Shown here: piece by piece, positions 34,699 to 43,053 of the stretch | How positions within the stretch are numbered: position 1 is the first letter of the stretch | Layout of the letters: each line of letters starts with the position of its first letter | Source of the DNA: Dulcicalothrix desertica PCC 7102 | GTDB taxonomy: Bacteria; Cyanobacteriota; Cyanobacteriia; Cyanobacteriales; Nostocaceae | Assembly (NCBI RefSeq): GCF_003991905.1 | Contig: NZ_RSCL01000031.1 | Location: forward strand, 1-64,000 | Reading direction: 5' to 3' | Length of the DNA stretch: 64,000 bases | Translations under genes and position numbers: made by a program | The notes under the pieces: generated by a model | Told to the model about the DNA's origin: nothing | Seen by the model: the letters and a program-made list of their open reading frames with translations, nothing else | The model's database searches: none

Positions 34699-37038
34699 AT
34701 GGCCAAACCCTCTCTAAAAGTTTCTCAACAAGGACAAAAGCTTGCACACGAGGCTTTTACTAAGAAAGGATTTACGCAGGAGTCCTTAGCTGCTAAACTC
34801 GGTTGCAACCGCTCTGTTGTCAGCAAGTTTTTCAACGGTGAGAACGTCTGGGAGAAGTACTTTACAAGCATTTGTGACTCGTTAGGCATTAACTACAAAG
34901 AAGTTTCATACGGATATATTCCCCCTGAAGTTAAGTCCTCTGTTGACAAGGTACGCAATAAGGTCAGAGAACTTACCCAAGAGTTATGCGGAACGATGCG
35001 TATATTGGATATGACGCAACCAATTGAGTTAAGTCATATATATACCGATGTCAATATTTTGGAAAAGCTAACAGCACTTAGACGCAGAACAATTGACGAA
35101 CTGCTCTCTGAATGTGGATATGATGACTTTGACAGGTTTGGATTGGGTAAGGTTGTAGAGAAGCGAATTTTTGGTACACAAGCAGTAGAAAAATATAAAA
35201 AGTTAATTGTATTAGGGAAACCTGGTGCTGGGAAAACTACCTTTTTAAGATACCTAGCAATTCAATGTAACCAAGGGAGTTTTCTCTCGAACCTTGTTCC
35301 TATTTTTATTCCTCTGAAATATTTTGCTGAAGACCCAAACCGACCTATTTTATTAGAATATATTAGTCAGCAGTATTCTGGATGTGATGTTACAGAAGAC
35401 GAACTAACTGAGTTATTGAAGCGGGGTTCTGCTCTAATTTTATTTGATGGATTAGATGAGGTTAGTACTGAATATCAAGAATACACATTAAAAGAAGTTA
35501 GGAGTTTTTCTAGAATATATTTCGATAATCATTTTGTTATTGCTTGTCGTATTGCAGCATGGGAATATACCTTTGATAAATTTACAGAAGTTGAAATAGC
35601 TGACTTTGATGATAAACAAATTCATGAATTTGCAAATAATTGGTTTAAAAATAAAGATATCAAATCAGATGAGTTTATTCGGCGCCTAAAACAAAACAAC
35701 CGTGTCTACCAGCTTGCGGTTACTCCTTTATTACTAACTCTTTTATGTCTAGTATATGAAGAATCTGGTAGTTTACCACATAACCGTTCAGAATCTTATC
35801 ACGAAGGGTTAGATGTTTTATTAAAAAAATGGGATGCAAAACGAGGAATTAATCGAGACCCAATCTATGAAAAACTATCATTGAAGCGTAAGAAAGATTT
35901 ACTCAGGCAAATTGCTTATAGTAGTTTTGAAGAAGAAAAATATTTTTTTACAATTTTAGAAATTAAAAGTATTATTAATAATTTTATTAGCAAAATTATA
36001 AATCAAGACGATGATTCAAATATTTCACAAGAAGAGATTGAAAAGCTTTTAAAGTCTATGGAATCTCAACATGGTATTATTATTGAGCGAGCCAAAGGAA
36101 TTTTTTCATTTTCTCATTTGACTTTTCATGAGTACTTTGTTGCAAAAAGAATCGTAAGCTTAATCCCTCAAAAAGAAGAAGACTGTAACCCATCAGTTAG
36201 TAAAGACAATCAAAATTCACAAAGAATTAAAGAATTAAGAAAACTAACTGAGCATTTAACCAATTATAAATGGAGAGAAATATTTTTACTAGTATCAGAA
36301 ATTTTACTTGATACTAGCGAATTATTTAAATTAATGCAAGAAAAAATTGCTAATATTTTAGATAGCAAAGAACATTTACAAGAATATGTAAGAAGCGCAA
36401 ATAAAAGTTCTCAAGCAATGTTAGGCTTATTTGTAATGAATAGCAATCTGGAAAATAAAAAGTTTCAGGCTGCTGTACGTGCATTTTTTTTTGATATCGA
36501 TTATGATATTGATTCAGAAAGAAAACTTTGCTTTGTATTAGAACCACGTACCAAATATTTAACTTGTGGTAATTGTTTTACTCGTATATTTAAAGATGTG
36601 AATACTTTGGAAGAAGGAGTGATTTTAGCTCAACAATACGATAATATGATAACTGATTCAAATCTAAAAATAATTAATGCAAAATCTACTGACCAAATTA
36701 TGAGAATAGCTGTTAATTATGGCATTCAAACTAAAAAACTTATCAAAAGTAATAAAAATGAACTAGAGGAGATTAAGAATAATTTTTTTGAAGAAGACAA
36801 TTTTGAAGAAGATAAATTGAAATATGGGGCCAATGAAGTGAGAAAAATAGCAAGTAAAAAACTATTATCTCATCAGTTACTAGGAATCAGTTTTAAAGAT
36901 TTTAGTAAGGAAGACCAAGAAATACTTAAAAGCTACTATTATGCAAATAACTTATTAATAGATTGTTTGCTTCAAACAGATTGTGTCACAAGCAGTCAAT
37001 TACGTAATGAAATCTTTGACACATTATTCATACAGTAA
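34699..37038 (+). CDS. HTH-NACHT NTPase (bacterial NLR-like)
   Basis: From ATG 34699 (MAKPSLKVSQQGQKLAHEAF) the product is 779 residues; a TTG at 34654 is less likely. An N-terminal XRE-like HTH (18-62, GFTQESLAAKLGCNRSVVSKFF) precedes a NACHT domain with Walker A GKPGAGKTT (173-181) and Walker B LILFDGLDEV (247-256). HLTFHEYFVAKRI near 475 is the typical post-NACHT winged-helix segment. The C-terminal 250 residues are helical and end in a domain (YYYANNLLIDCLLQTDCVTS) seen in cyanobacterial NACHT proteins. Related bacterial NACHT proteins give phage immunity. Only one GGCGCC lies in 2.3 kb. The next gene starts 23 bp downstream. Confidence 0.9.
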   Translation: MAKPSLKVSQQGQKLAHEAFTKKGFTQESLAAKLGCNRSVVSKFFNGENVWEKYFTSICDSLGINYKEVSYGYIPPEVKSSVDKVRNKVRELTQELCGTMRILDMTQPIELSHIYTDVNILEKLTALRRRTIDELLSECGYDDFDRFGLGKVVEKRIFGTQAVEKYKKLIVLGKPGAGKTTFLRYLAIQCNQGSFLSNLVPIFIPLKYFAEDPNRPILLEYISQQYSGCDVTEDELTELLKRGSALILFDGLDEVSTEYQEYTLKEVRSFSRIYFDNHFVIACRIAAWEYTFDKFTEVEIADFDDKQIHEFANNWFKNKDIKSDEFIRRLKQNNRVYQLAVTPLLLTLLCLVYEESGSLPHNRSESYHEGLDVLLKKWDAKRGINRDPIYEKLSLKRKKDLLRQIAYSSFEEEKYFFTILEIKSIINNFISKIINQDDDSNISQEEIEKLLKSMESQHGIIIERAKGIFSFSHLTFHEYFVAKRIVSLIPQKEEDCNPSVSKDNQNSQRIKELRKLTEHLTNYKWREIFLLVSEILLDTSELFKLMQEKIANILDSKEHLQEYVRSANKSSQAMLGLFVMNSNLENKKFQAAVRAFFFDIDYDIDSERKLCFVLEPRTKYLTCGNCFTRIFKDVNTLEEGVILAQQYDNMITDSNLKIINAKSTDQIMRIAVNYGIQTKKLIKSNKNELEEIKNNFFEEDNFEEDKLKYGANEVRKIASKKLLSHQLLGISFKDFSKEDQEILKSYYYANNLLIDCLLQTDCVTSSQLRNEIFDTLFIQ

Positions 37039-37061
37039 TCAAAATAAAAATATTAATCTAA

Positions 37062-38141
37062 ATGTTTTTAAATACACAAGCAAGTTCCAAAAGCGAGAAA
37101 TTAATTAATCAAACCTCATCTGATAAAAATATAAGCACACTGTCACAACAAGTTGCTTATCTTCTTTCTGATAACCATCAAGCATTACCTTTATCGGAGA
37201 CAATCCTCAATGATTTATACCAAGAATTGCCTACAATTATATATTCAGCATTTCAAGACGAAGATAAATTAGCCTTGTTAGAAATTCATAAAACTCTTTA
37301 TACTATCTATGAAATAAACTTTAGTCATCCTTTATCACCAGTTTGCTTACACGAGCATAGTTCTTGGCTCTTAAGAATTCGTAATCAACTTGAAAGTGCA
37401 TGGCTAAATTACGAAATAGCACGTATTCAAAAACAATTACCTTCCTATTCTGAAGCAGAAGACCCAAAATTACTTCGTGATTGGTTTATTGAACAGGCAC
37501 TTTTAGAGTCAAAGATTGATAAAAATGTATTAGGATTTTTAAAAAACCAGGCATCCATTGAGCAATTCAATATATTTATACTTTCAGATGCGACTTTAAA
37601 CTATCGCTTTTGCGATGCTTTAGCTCTATCATTACCCTACTCTTCAGAAAAAGTAAAAGCAGAAATTTCTCAAAATATATGGGATGAGTGTGGTCATGGA
37701 ATAGCTGAAAAATCACACGTTAGACAATTTGTGCGGATGCTTACTGAACTAGGTTTACAACAACCAACATACCCTATTTGGCAAGATTGGCGCCCTTATG
37801 CAGGTCATAATATATACTTTTGCTTTGGTTTGAACCGGAAACATTACTTCAAAGCAATTGGAAATTTAGCAATGCCTGAAATTTTCGATTCAAGTCGCAA
37901 TCGTAAAGTTGTTGCTGGTTTAGAGCGCTTATATTCAGATGCGCGGGTAAAATGCGAATATTTTTATAATCATCTAGAAGCAGACGAAAAACATGGTTTA
38001 GATTGGTTGAATAATGTAATTACTCCTATTGTTGAAGCACAACCAGAAGCTGGAATTGAATTAGCAATTGGCGGCGCCATTCGCATGGAAGCAATGAGAC
38101 GCTATAATGAGTATCTAGCAGACAGGTTTGGCTTATTGTAA
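37062..38141 (+). CDS. Heme-oxygenase-like iron-dependent oxidase (Haem_oxygenas_2-like)
   Basis: The 359-residue helical protein resembles the iron-containing redox enzyme family with a heme-oxygenase fold. Likely iron ligands are in FIEQALLESKI (Glu), NIWDECGHGIAEKSHVRQFV (Asp/Glu, His) and NHLEADEKHGLDW (Glu, Asp, His), in the order expected for HDO-type diiron oxidases. Such enzymes do N-oxygenation, desaturation or C-C cleavage in small-molecule pathways. The start is 23 bp after the NACHT stop on the same strand, so one transcript is likely. The first 30 residues are polar and poorly structured. Confidence 0.78.
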   Translation: MFLNTQASSKSEKLINQTSSDKNISTLSQQVAYLLSDNHQALPLSETILNDLYQELPTIIYSAFQDEDKLALLEIHKTLYTIYEINFSHPLSPVCLHEHSSWLLRIRNQLESAWLNYEIARIQKQLPSYSEAEDPKLLRDWFIEQALLESKIDKNVLGFLKNQASIEQFNIFILSDATLNYRFCDALALSLPYSSEKVKAEISQNIWDECGHGIAEKSHVRQFVRMLTELGLQQPTYPIWQDWRPYAGHNIYFCFGLNRKHYFKAIGNLAMPEIFDSSRNRKVVAGLERLYSDARVKCEYFYNHLEADEKHGLDWLNNVITPIVEAQPEAGIELAIGGAIRMEAMRRYNEYLADRFGLL

Positions 38142-38194
38142 TATAGTAAAATGCCATTCATAACATAACATAACCAGAATATTATTAAATTATT

Positions 38195-38842
38195 ATGGCA
38201 ATAATACAAGCTAGAGACATCACCTTACTAGAGTTAAAAACAAAATTTGGACTGCGACTACTCGAAGACGAACAACTGTTTCGGGAATGGCAAGACGACT
38301 TACCAGAAATTACAGATAGTGAAAAGCTACGACTTGATCGGGCAAAAGCTGGTTACTCAAATTTACTCGAATACCCTCCGTTGCTTGAAAACACGGTCAA
38401 GATGGTAGTCTTATCATCACTTTTGGATTTAGCTGACTTTTATTTATCTCCATTCCACGTCAAATCTGAACAGTCAGTGCAAATATCTGCTGAGGACGAA
38501 GGAGTAATATTTAAAGGAAATATAGACGTATTAGTTTTATTAGACGAGTTAACAGTAGCGGTAATTGAGTCGAAACAAGCGGCTTTTTCTGTGGAAGTTG
38601 CAAAACCACAACTTTTGTCTTATATGCTAGCAGTTTCTAATTCTGATAAACCAGTATACGGATTAATCACTAACGGCGCCAGTTTCTTGTTCGTAAAACT
38701 GATTAGACAGGAGGCGCCTAGATATCTATTATCTAGATTATTCTATATTTTCAATCCGGGAAATGATTTGTATATAGTTCTTAGTATTTTAAAACGCTTA
38801 GGACAATTAGCAACTGGTGGCGCCACAGCAAAGGTAAACTAA
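38195..38842 (+). CDS. PD-(D/E)XK nuclease-like protein (HsdR N-terminal type)
   Basis: The 215-residue protein has the pattern of the type I restriction R-subunit N-terminal nuclease domain: FKGNIDVLVLLDELTVAVIESKQAAFSVE contains the D and ExK residues of the PD-(D/E)XK core, followed by AKPQLLSYMLAV with the usual Gln. No helicase part is present. Solitary proteins of this type are common in cyanobacteria and are of unknown function. The start ATG 38195 is 53 bp after the oxidase gene. It contains three GGCGCC sites. Confidence 0.75.
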   Translation: MAIIQARDITLLELKTKFGLRLLEDEQLFREWQDDLPEITDSEKLRLDRAKAGYSNLLEYPPLLENTVKMVVLSSLLDLADFYLSPFHVKSEQSVQISAEDEGVIFKGNIDVLVLLDELTVAVIESKQAAFSVEVAKPQLLSYMLAVSNSDKPVYGLITNGASFLFVKLIRQEAPRYLLSRLFYIFNPGNDLYIVLSILKRLGQLATGGATAKVN

Positions 38843-38938
38843 CTTTAAGCACAATTAACGATACTTCGTTGGAAAGACGTAATATTGACGCTCCTTTTTT
38901 AGAATTGTAAGCGTTGTTATATGTAGAAGTATAAAATA

Positions 38939-39739
38939 ATGAATTCATCAATTATACCTTTGGCTGTTGTAACTGGCGCCTCTAATGGTATAGGTTACGA
39001 GCTTGCGAAACAGTTCGCTAAAAATGGTTATGATTTGCTGATTACTGCCACAGGTTCAAATATAGAGGAAGTTGCAAAAGAAATCGCTCAAACTTCAAAG
39101 GCTGAAATTGAGACGGTGCAAGCTGACCTTGCGACTTATGAAGGTGTTGAGACTCTTTATAACAAGATAAAAGCGCTTAACCGACCTGTGGATGCTATCG
39201 CTATTAATGCGGGTGTCGGTGTTGGTGGTGACTTTGCGCGCGAAACTGACCTACAAGACGAACTTAATCTTATCAACCTGAACGTTGTATCGTCTGTTCA
39301 TCTTGCTAAAAAAGTAGTAAAGGATATGCTCGAACGTGGCAAAGGTAAAATTCTCTTTACTTCATCGATTGCTGCTATAATGCCCGGACCATTCGAGGCA
39401 GTTTATGCAGCTTCCAAGGCGTTTATACAATCTTTCTCACTGTCGCTACGTAATGAGTTGAAAGATACAGGTATAACCGTTACAGCACTTCAGCCCGGTC
39501 CGACCGATACCAACTTCTTCCACCGCGCGGATATGGACGATACAAAAGCAGGTGCAGGTCCAAAGGATGACCCGGCAGAAGTGGCAAGACAAGGTTTTGA
39601 AGCTTTAATGGCTGGTAAAGAAAGTGTTGTTGCTGGTTCAATTATGACAAAAATTCAAGGTGCAGTAGCTAAGGTTCTACCCGATGGCGCTAAGACTGAA
39701 ATGCACCGTCAGATAGCTGAACCAGGTTCTGCTAATTAA
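38939..39739 (+). CDS. Short-chain dehydrogenase/reductase
   Basis: The 266-residue SDR has the cofactor motif VTGASNGIGYELA (TGxxxGIG, 12-19), NAG in AINAGVGVGG, catalytic Ser in LFTSSIAAIMPG and YAASK (Tyr/Lys). LQPGPTDTNFF follows. It has an unusual higher-GC codon use in the middle (for example GCCCGGTCCGACC near 39493) compared with its neighbours, and just one GGCGCC, so recent acquisition is possible. Substrate unknown. It is 96 bp downstream of the nuclease-like gene. Confidence 0.9.
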   Translation: MNSSIIPLAVVTGASNGIGYELAKQFAKNGYDLLITATGSNIEEVAKEIAQTSKAEIETVQADLATYEGVETLYNKIKALNRPVDAIAINAGVGVGGDFARETDLQDELNLINLNVVSSVHLAKKVVKDMLERGKGKILFTSSIAAIMPGPFEAVYAASKAFIQSFSLSLRNELKDTGITVTALQPGPTDTNFFHRADMDDTKAGAGPKDDPAEVARQGFEALMAGKESVVAGSIMTKIQGAVAKVLPDGAKTEMHRQIAEPGSAN

Positions 39740-39788
39740 GATTGAACCCCCTAGAGGTATCTCTTTCGGGATAATTTTGTAGGATGAT

Positions 39789-39816
39789 CTTGTGGGGTGG
39801 GCATCCTTGCCCGCCC
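39789..39816. repeat. CTTGTGGGGTGGGCATCC palindrome copy
   Basis: GGGTGGGCATCCTTGCCCGC forms a short stem and is a member of the family at 3347, 40682, 42073 and 48529. It lies between the SDR gene and the amine oxidase remnant. Confidence 0.7.
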
Positions 39817-39871
39817 ACTCATCAGGAACAGATGAACATGAGTATACTTAATCGGCAGAAGTGGTTACTGA

Positions 39872-40684
39872 CATGATGTGCGACCAAAGGTTATCGGCAT
39901 TTACGAAAAAGACAACGGTATACTTTGGAAACACGACGAATATAATACAAAGCGTAATGATGTTCGTCGCAGTCGAGAACTAGTAGTGACGACAACAACA
40001 GCGTTGGAAAACTATGATTACGGCATTAGCTGGATTTTTCACCAAGATGGAACTCTAGAACTGCAAAGCGATTTAACAGGTATTGTACTGCCACAGGGAA
40101 CAGCTTCTATAAACCAATCTGAAAGTCAGCCTTACGGTAAATTGGTCGCAAAAAACATCATAGGGGTAAATCATCAACACTTCTTTAACTTCCGTTTAGA
40201 TATGGATGTCGATGGTCAGGCAAATGAGGTAATGGAAATGAATGTAAAACCCTTACCTGTAAATGAAAATGCTTTAGGAAATGCATTTGTAGCTCTTGAA
40301 ACTCCACTGACAACAGAAACGGTTGCTGTGCGTGATTTAGAAATGAAGCAAAGTCGTAAATGGATGATTATGAGTGCTGATAAAAAAAATGCTTTGGGCG
40401 CCGCAACTGCATATATGCTAATGCCGGGAGGCAATGCTGTATTTTTACCTACAGAGTCAGCAGAAATTCGCTCCAAAGCTGCCTTTGCAACTTATCATGT
40501 TTGGGTAACTAATTATAATGCAAGTGAATTATATGCTGCTGGAAATTATCCCAATCAAGCTAAACCCGGAAAAGGTTTACCAGAGTATATTTCAAATGAT
40601 GAGTCTTTGATAGGTAAAGATATTGTATTGTGGTATTCAACTATGTTGGGCAATATTCAGTTGAAGATTAATCTTGTCGGATAA
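39872..40684 (+). pseudogene. Truncated copper amine oxidase
   Basis: The frame from about 39872 (GTG 39878) reads as the catalytic-domain middle of a copper amine oxidase: GIYEKDNGILWKHDE, then ALENYDYGISWIFHQDGTLE, whose Tyr matches the one that becomes topaquinone, and HQHFFNFRLDMDVDG with the His-x-His copper pair. The N-terminal domains and the catalytic Asp of the family (about 350 residues) are absent, and a TGA lies just upstream at 39869. At the C-terminus, DIVLWYSTMLGN replaces the region that should bring the third copper His. An active enzyme is very unlikely. Confidence 0.85.
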
Positions 40685-40746
40685 TCTTGTAAAATAATCT
40701 TGTAAAATAATCTTGTGGGATGGGCATCCCTGCCCGTCCCAACAAG
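40682..40746. repeat. Tandem ATAATCTTGTAAA units ending in GGGCATCCCTGCCC hairpin
   Basis: Two 13-bp units (TAATCTTGTAAAA) precede TAATCTTGTGGGATGGGCAT and a CCCTGCCCGTCCC arm. The element lies directly upstream of the third P450 gene and supplies a spurious in-frame GTG-like extension to it. Confidence 0.75.
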
Positions 40747-40764
40747 CTTAAAAAGCATATTATA

Positions 40765-42105
40765 ATGACTTCTTTAATACAAACTCTTCAACTAATCGCT
40801 AACCCTACCAATTTCCTAGATAAATGCGCCACAAAATACGGCGATACTTTTACAATCAGGGTACTAGGTATAAACTCTCCACCAGTTGTATTTTTTGCTC
40901 ATCCGCAAGCTATATCTGAATGTTTCGCTATTCCTGCACAAAAATTAGACTTTAAAAAAGCAACCCACGTCTTTAAACCATTGTTCGGCGCCAATTCGAT
41001 TGTCCTTCAAGAAGGTCAACAGCACAACCGTCAGCGTAGTTTACTAATGCCACCTTTTCATGGTGATAGGATGAAGTCTTACGGTGACACTATATATAGT
41101 ATTACTCAAGATGTCACCAAAAACTGGCTTGAAGGGAGAGTAGTGTCAATGCAGCATGTAATGCCCGATATTACTTTACAAATTATTTTACAAGTAGTAT
41201 TCGGTATTAGCCCAGGCGTCAGGTATAAAAAGCTCAAGCAACTTCTCAGTGCTTTGTTAGATGATATTACTACACCTTGGTACTCTAGCTTATTTTTCTT
41301 TCCACCGCTACAACAAGACTTAGGCGCCTGGAGTCCTTGGGGAAATTATCTAAAACGTAAGCAAGATATAGATAATCTTGTCTATGCTGAAATTTCTGAA
41401 AGACGAAGCGTAGAAGATAATTCACTTACTGATATTTTAAGCTTATTAATGTCCGCGCGTGATGAAGACGGACAAGCGATGAGTGATGAAGAGTTAAAAG
41501 ACCAACTCATATCGCTTCTACTTTTAGGCTATGAAACAACTGCTGGGGTTTTACAGTGGCTATTTTATCTCATTCATGCACATCCGAATGTAAAAGCAAA
41601 AATTGTTGATGAACTCAAAGGTGTAGCAGTAAGCGAAATTACTAAATTGCCGTATCTTTCTGCTGTTTGTCAAGAAACAATGCGACTCCACCCCATAGCA
41701 TTAATTTGTACTCCACGTATGACAAAAGAAACAGTAGAAATAAGTGGTGTTGAATATGCAACTGGTACTGTTTTAGTTCCTTGTATTCATTTAGCGCATC
41801 ATCGTAGTGAAACTTATATAGAACCAGAAAAGTTTAATCCTGATAGATTTTTACATCAAAAATATTCTGCAACTGAATATTTACCTTTTGGAGGTGGGTA
41901 TCGGGGATGTATAGGTTCTGCTTTTTCTATGTATGAATTAAAGCTAGTAGTCGCACGAATTTTATCTCAATTTGACCTTGAACTTGTTGATAGGCGCCCT
42001 GTTTCACCAGTGCGTCGCGGTATTACTATTGTTCCATCTTCAGGTGTACCAATGAAAATAAAACAAATAAACTCTTGTGGAGCGGGCATCCTTGCCCGCC
42101 CTTAA
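40765..42105 (+). CDS. Cytochrome P450
   Basis: From ATG 40765 (MTSLIQTLQLIANPTNFLD) the product is 446 residues. A frame extension to 40720 runs into the upstream repeat and is rejected. I-helix LLLLGYETTAGVL has Leu-Gly-Tyr in place of the usual Ala-Gly-His; K-helix ETMRLHP; heme loop YLPFGGGYRGCIGSAFS. It is related to, but more diverged than, the two P450s at 29.8-32.6 kb. The last 11 residues (SCGAGILARP) are encoded by the downstream repeat, which has probably displaced the original stop. Confidence 0.9.
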   Translation: MTSLIQTLQLIANPTNFLDKCATKYGDTFTIRVLGINSPPVVFFAHPQAISECFAIPAQKLDFKKATHVFKPLFGANSIVLQEGQQHNRQRSLLMPPFHGDRMKSYGDTIYSITQDVTKNWLEGRVVSMQHVMPDITLQIILQVVFGISPGVRYKKLKQLLSALLDDITTPWYSSLFFFPPLQQDLGAWSPWGNYLKRKQDIDNLVYAEISERRSVEDNSLTDILSLLMSARDEDGQAMSDEELKDQLISLLLLGYETTAGVLQWLFYLIHAHPNVKAKIVDELKGVAVSEITKLPYLSAVCQETMRLHPIALICTPRMTKETVEISGVEYATGTVLVPCIHLAHHRSETYIEPEKFNPDRFLHQKYSATEYLPFGGGYRGCIGSAFSMYELKLVVARILSQFDLELVDRRPVSPVRRGITIVPSSGVPMKIKQINSCGAGILARP

Positions 42106-42142
42106 TGTAGAGAAGAAACAGGCAGGGATGCCTGTTCCACAA
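42073..42142. repeat. CTTGTGGAGCGGGCATCC palindrome copy overlapping a coding end
   Basis: CTTGTGGAGCGGGCATCCTT and CAGGCAGGGATGCCTGTTCC are oppositely oriented copies of the same repeat. The first encodes the tail of the P450. The element forms a hairpin after the stop codon and likely ends transcription. Confidence 0.8.
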
Positions 42143-42291
42143 GATAATTGCCTGTTTTACAAGATAAAAATAAGGCGCCTTCTATCAATTGGTAGAATAA
42201 GCAAAATAATATATTACCTTCGCAATGTAGATTAATTTTAATTTCATAGCGTCTAGATTTACAGAGTTGACGAAATCTTAAGGGTAAAATT

Positions 42292-43053
42292 GTGAAAACT
42301 GAACAAAATATCGAAGGAACGCTAGTCTCTAAAGCGATTGAAACAAGTGTGGGTCTTGCGTTTGATAATGTTGAAGAAATTGACGTTGATATTCAAACTG
42401 ATATATTGAAACTTCTTCAAGGACAAGTTGATGGAGTTGGGGTACAGGGACAGGGTTTGGAAATACAAGGTGTTCGCATACAAGAACTTCAGTTGCAAAC
42501 CGATACTGTTTCAGTTAATCCTTTAAACGCTGTTTTTGGTAAAGTCGAATTTGATCAACCTGTTAATGCTAATGCCCGTGTGGTATTGACCGAGGATGAT
42601 TTAAACCGTGCGATGACTACTGACTGGGTTCGTAGCTTCCTACAAAAGGGACTAGCTTTAAATTTGAACGGTGAAGATATAACCTTTAAACCCCAACTTA
42701 TCCGTATTCATTTACCTGAACCAAACAAAATAAAGGTTGTCGGTAAAATTTTACTCGAACAAGGTGGCGCCACACGCCCATTAACGTTTCAATCTATTTT
42801 TTGTCCTCGCACTGAAACCTCACCAATTATACTCGAAAGCTTTGTCTGTGCTGAAAATGAAGGTGTTACCCTTGATTTCGTCACAGCTTTTATCAAAAAA
42901 ATTAAAGAATTGACAGAAGCACCTCATCTAGAAATAGATGGGACTGCTTTTCGTGTTAAAAATATGGAGGTAGAAAAAGGCACTATGACCTTAATAGTAC
43001 AAGTGCATTTACGCAAAATCCCTTCGTCTAATAAAGTAGAATCATGCAACTAG
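42292..43053 (+). CDS. DUF2993 (LmeA-like) family protein
   Basis: The 253-residue protein starts with GTG 42292 and follows the DUF2993 pattern found throughout cyanobacteria: VSKAIETSVGLAFDNVEEIDVDI, then VFGKVEFDQPVNANARVVLTEDDLNRAM. It is beta-rich and may bind lipid, as reported for LmeA-type relatives, but no signal peptide is present. The gene overlaps dgcA by 10 bp, which suggests translational coupling, although a link to D-glutamate turnover is not obvious. Confidence 0.85.
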   Translation: MKTEQNIEGTLVSKAIETSVGLAFDNVEEIDVDIQTDILKLLQGQVDGVGVQGQGLEIQGVRIQELQLQTDTVSVNPLNAVFGKVEFDQPVNANARVVLTEDDLNRAMTTDWVRSFLQKGLALNLNGEDITFKPQLIRIHLPEPNKIKVVGKILLEQGGATRPLTFQSIFCPRTETSPIILESFVCAENEGVTLDFVTAFIKKIKELTEAPHLEIDGTAFRVKNMEVEKGTMTLIVQVHLRKIPSSNKVESCN

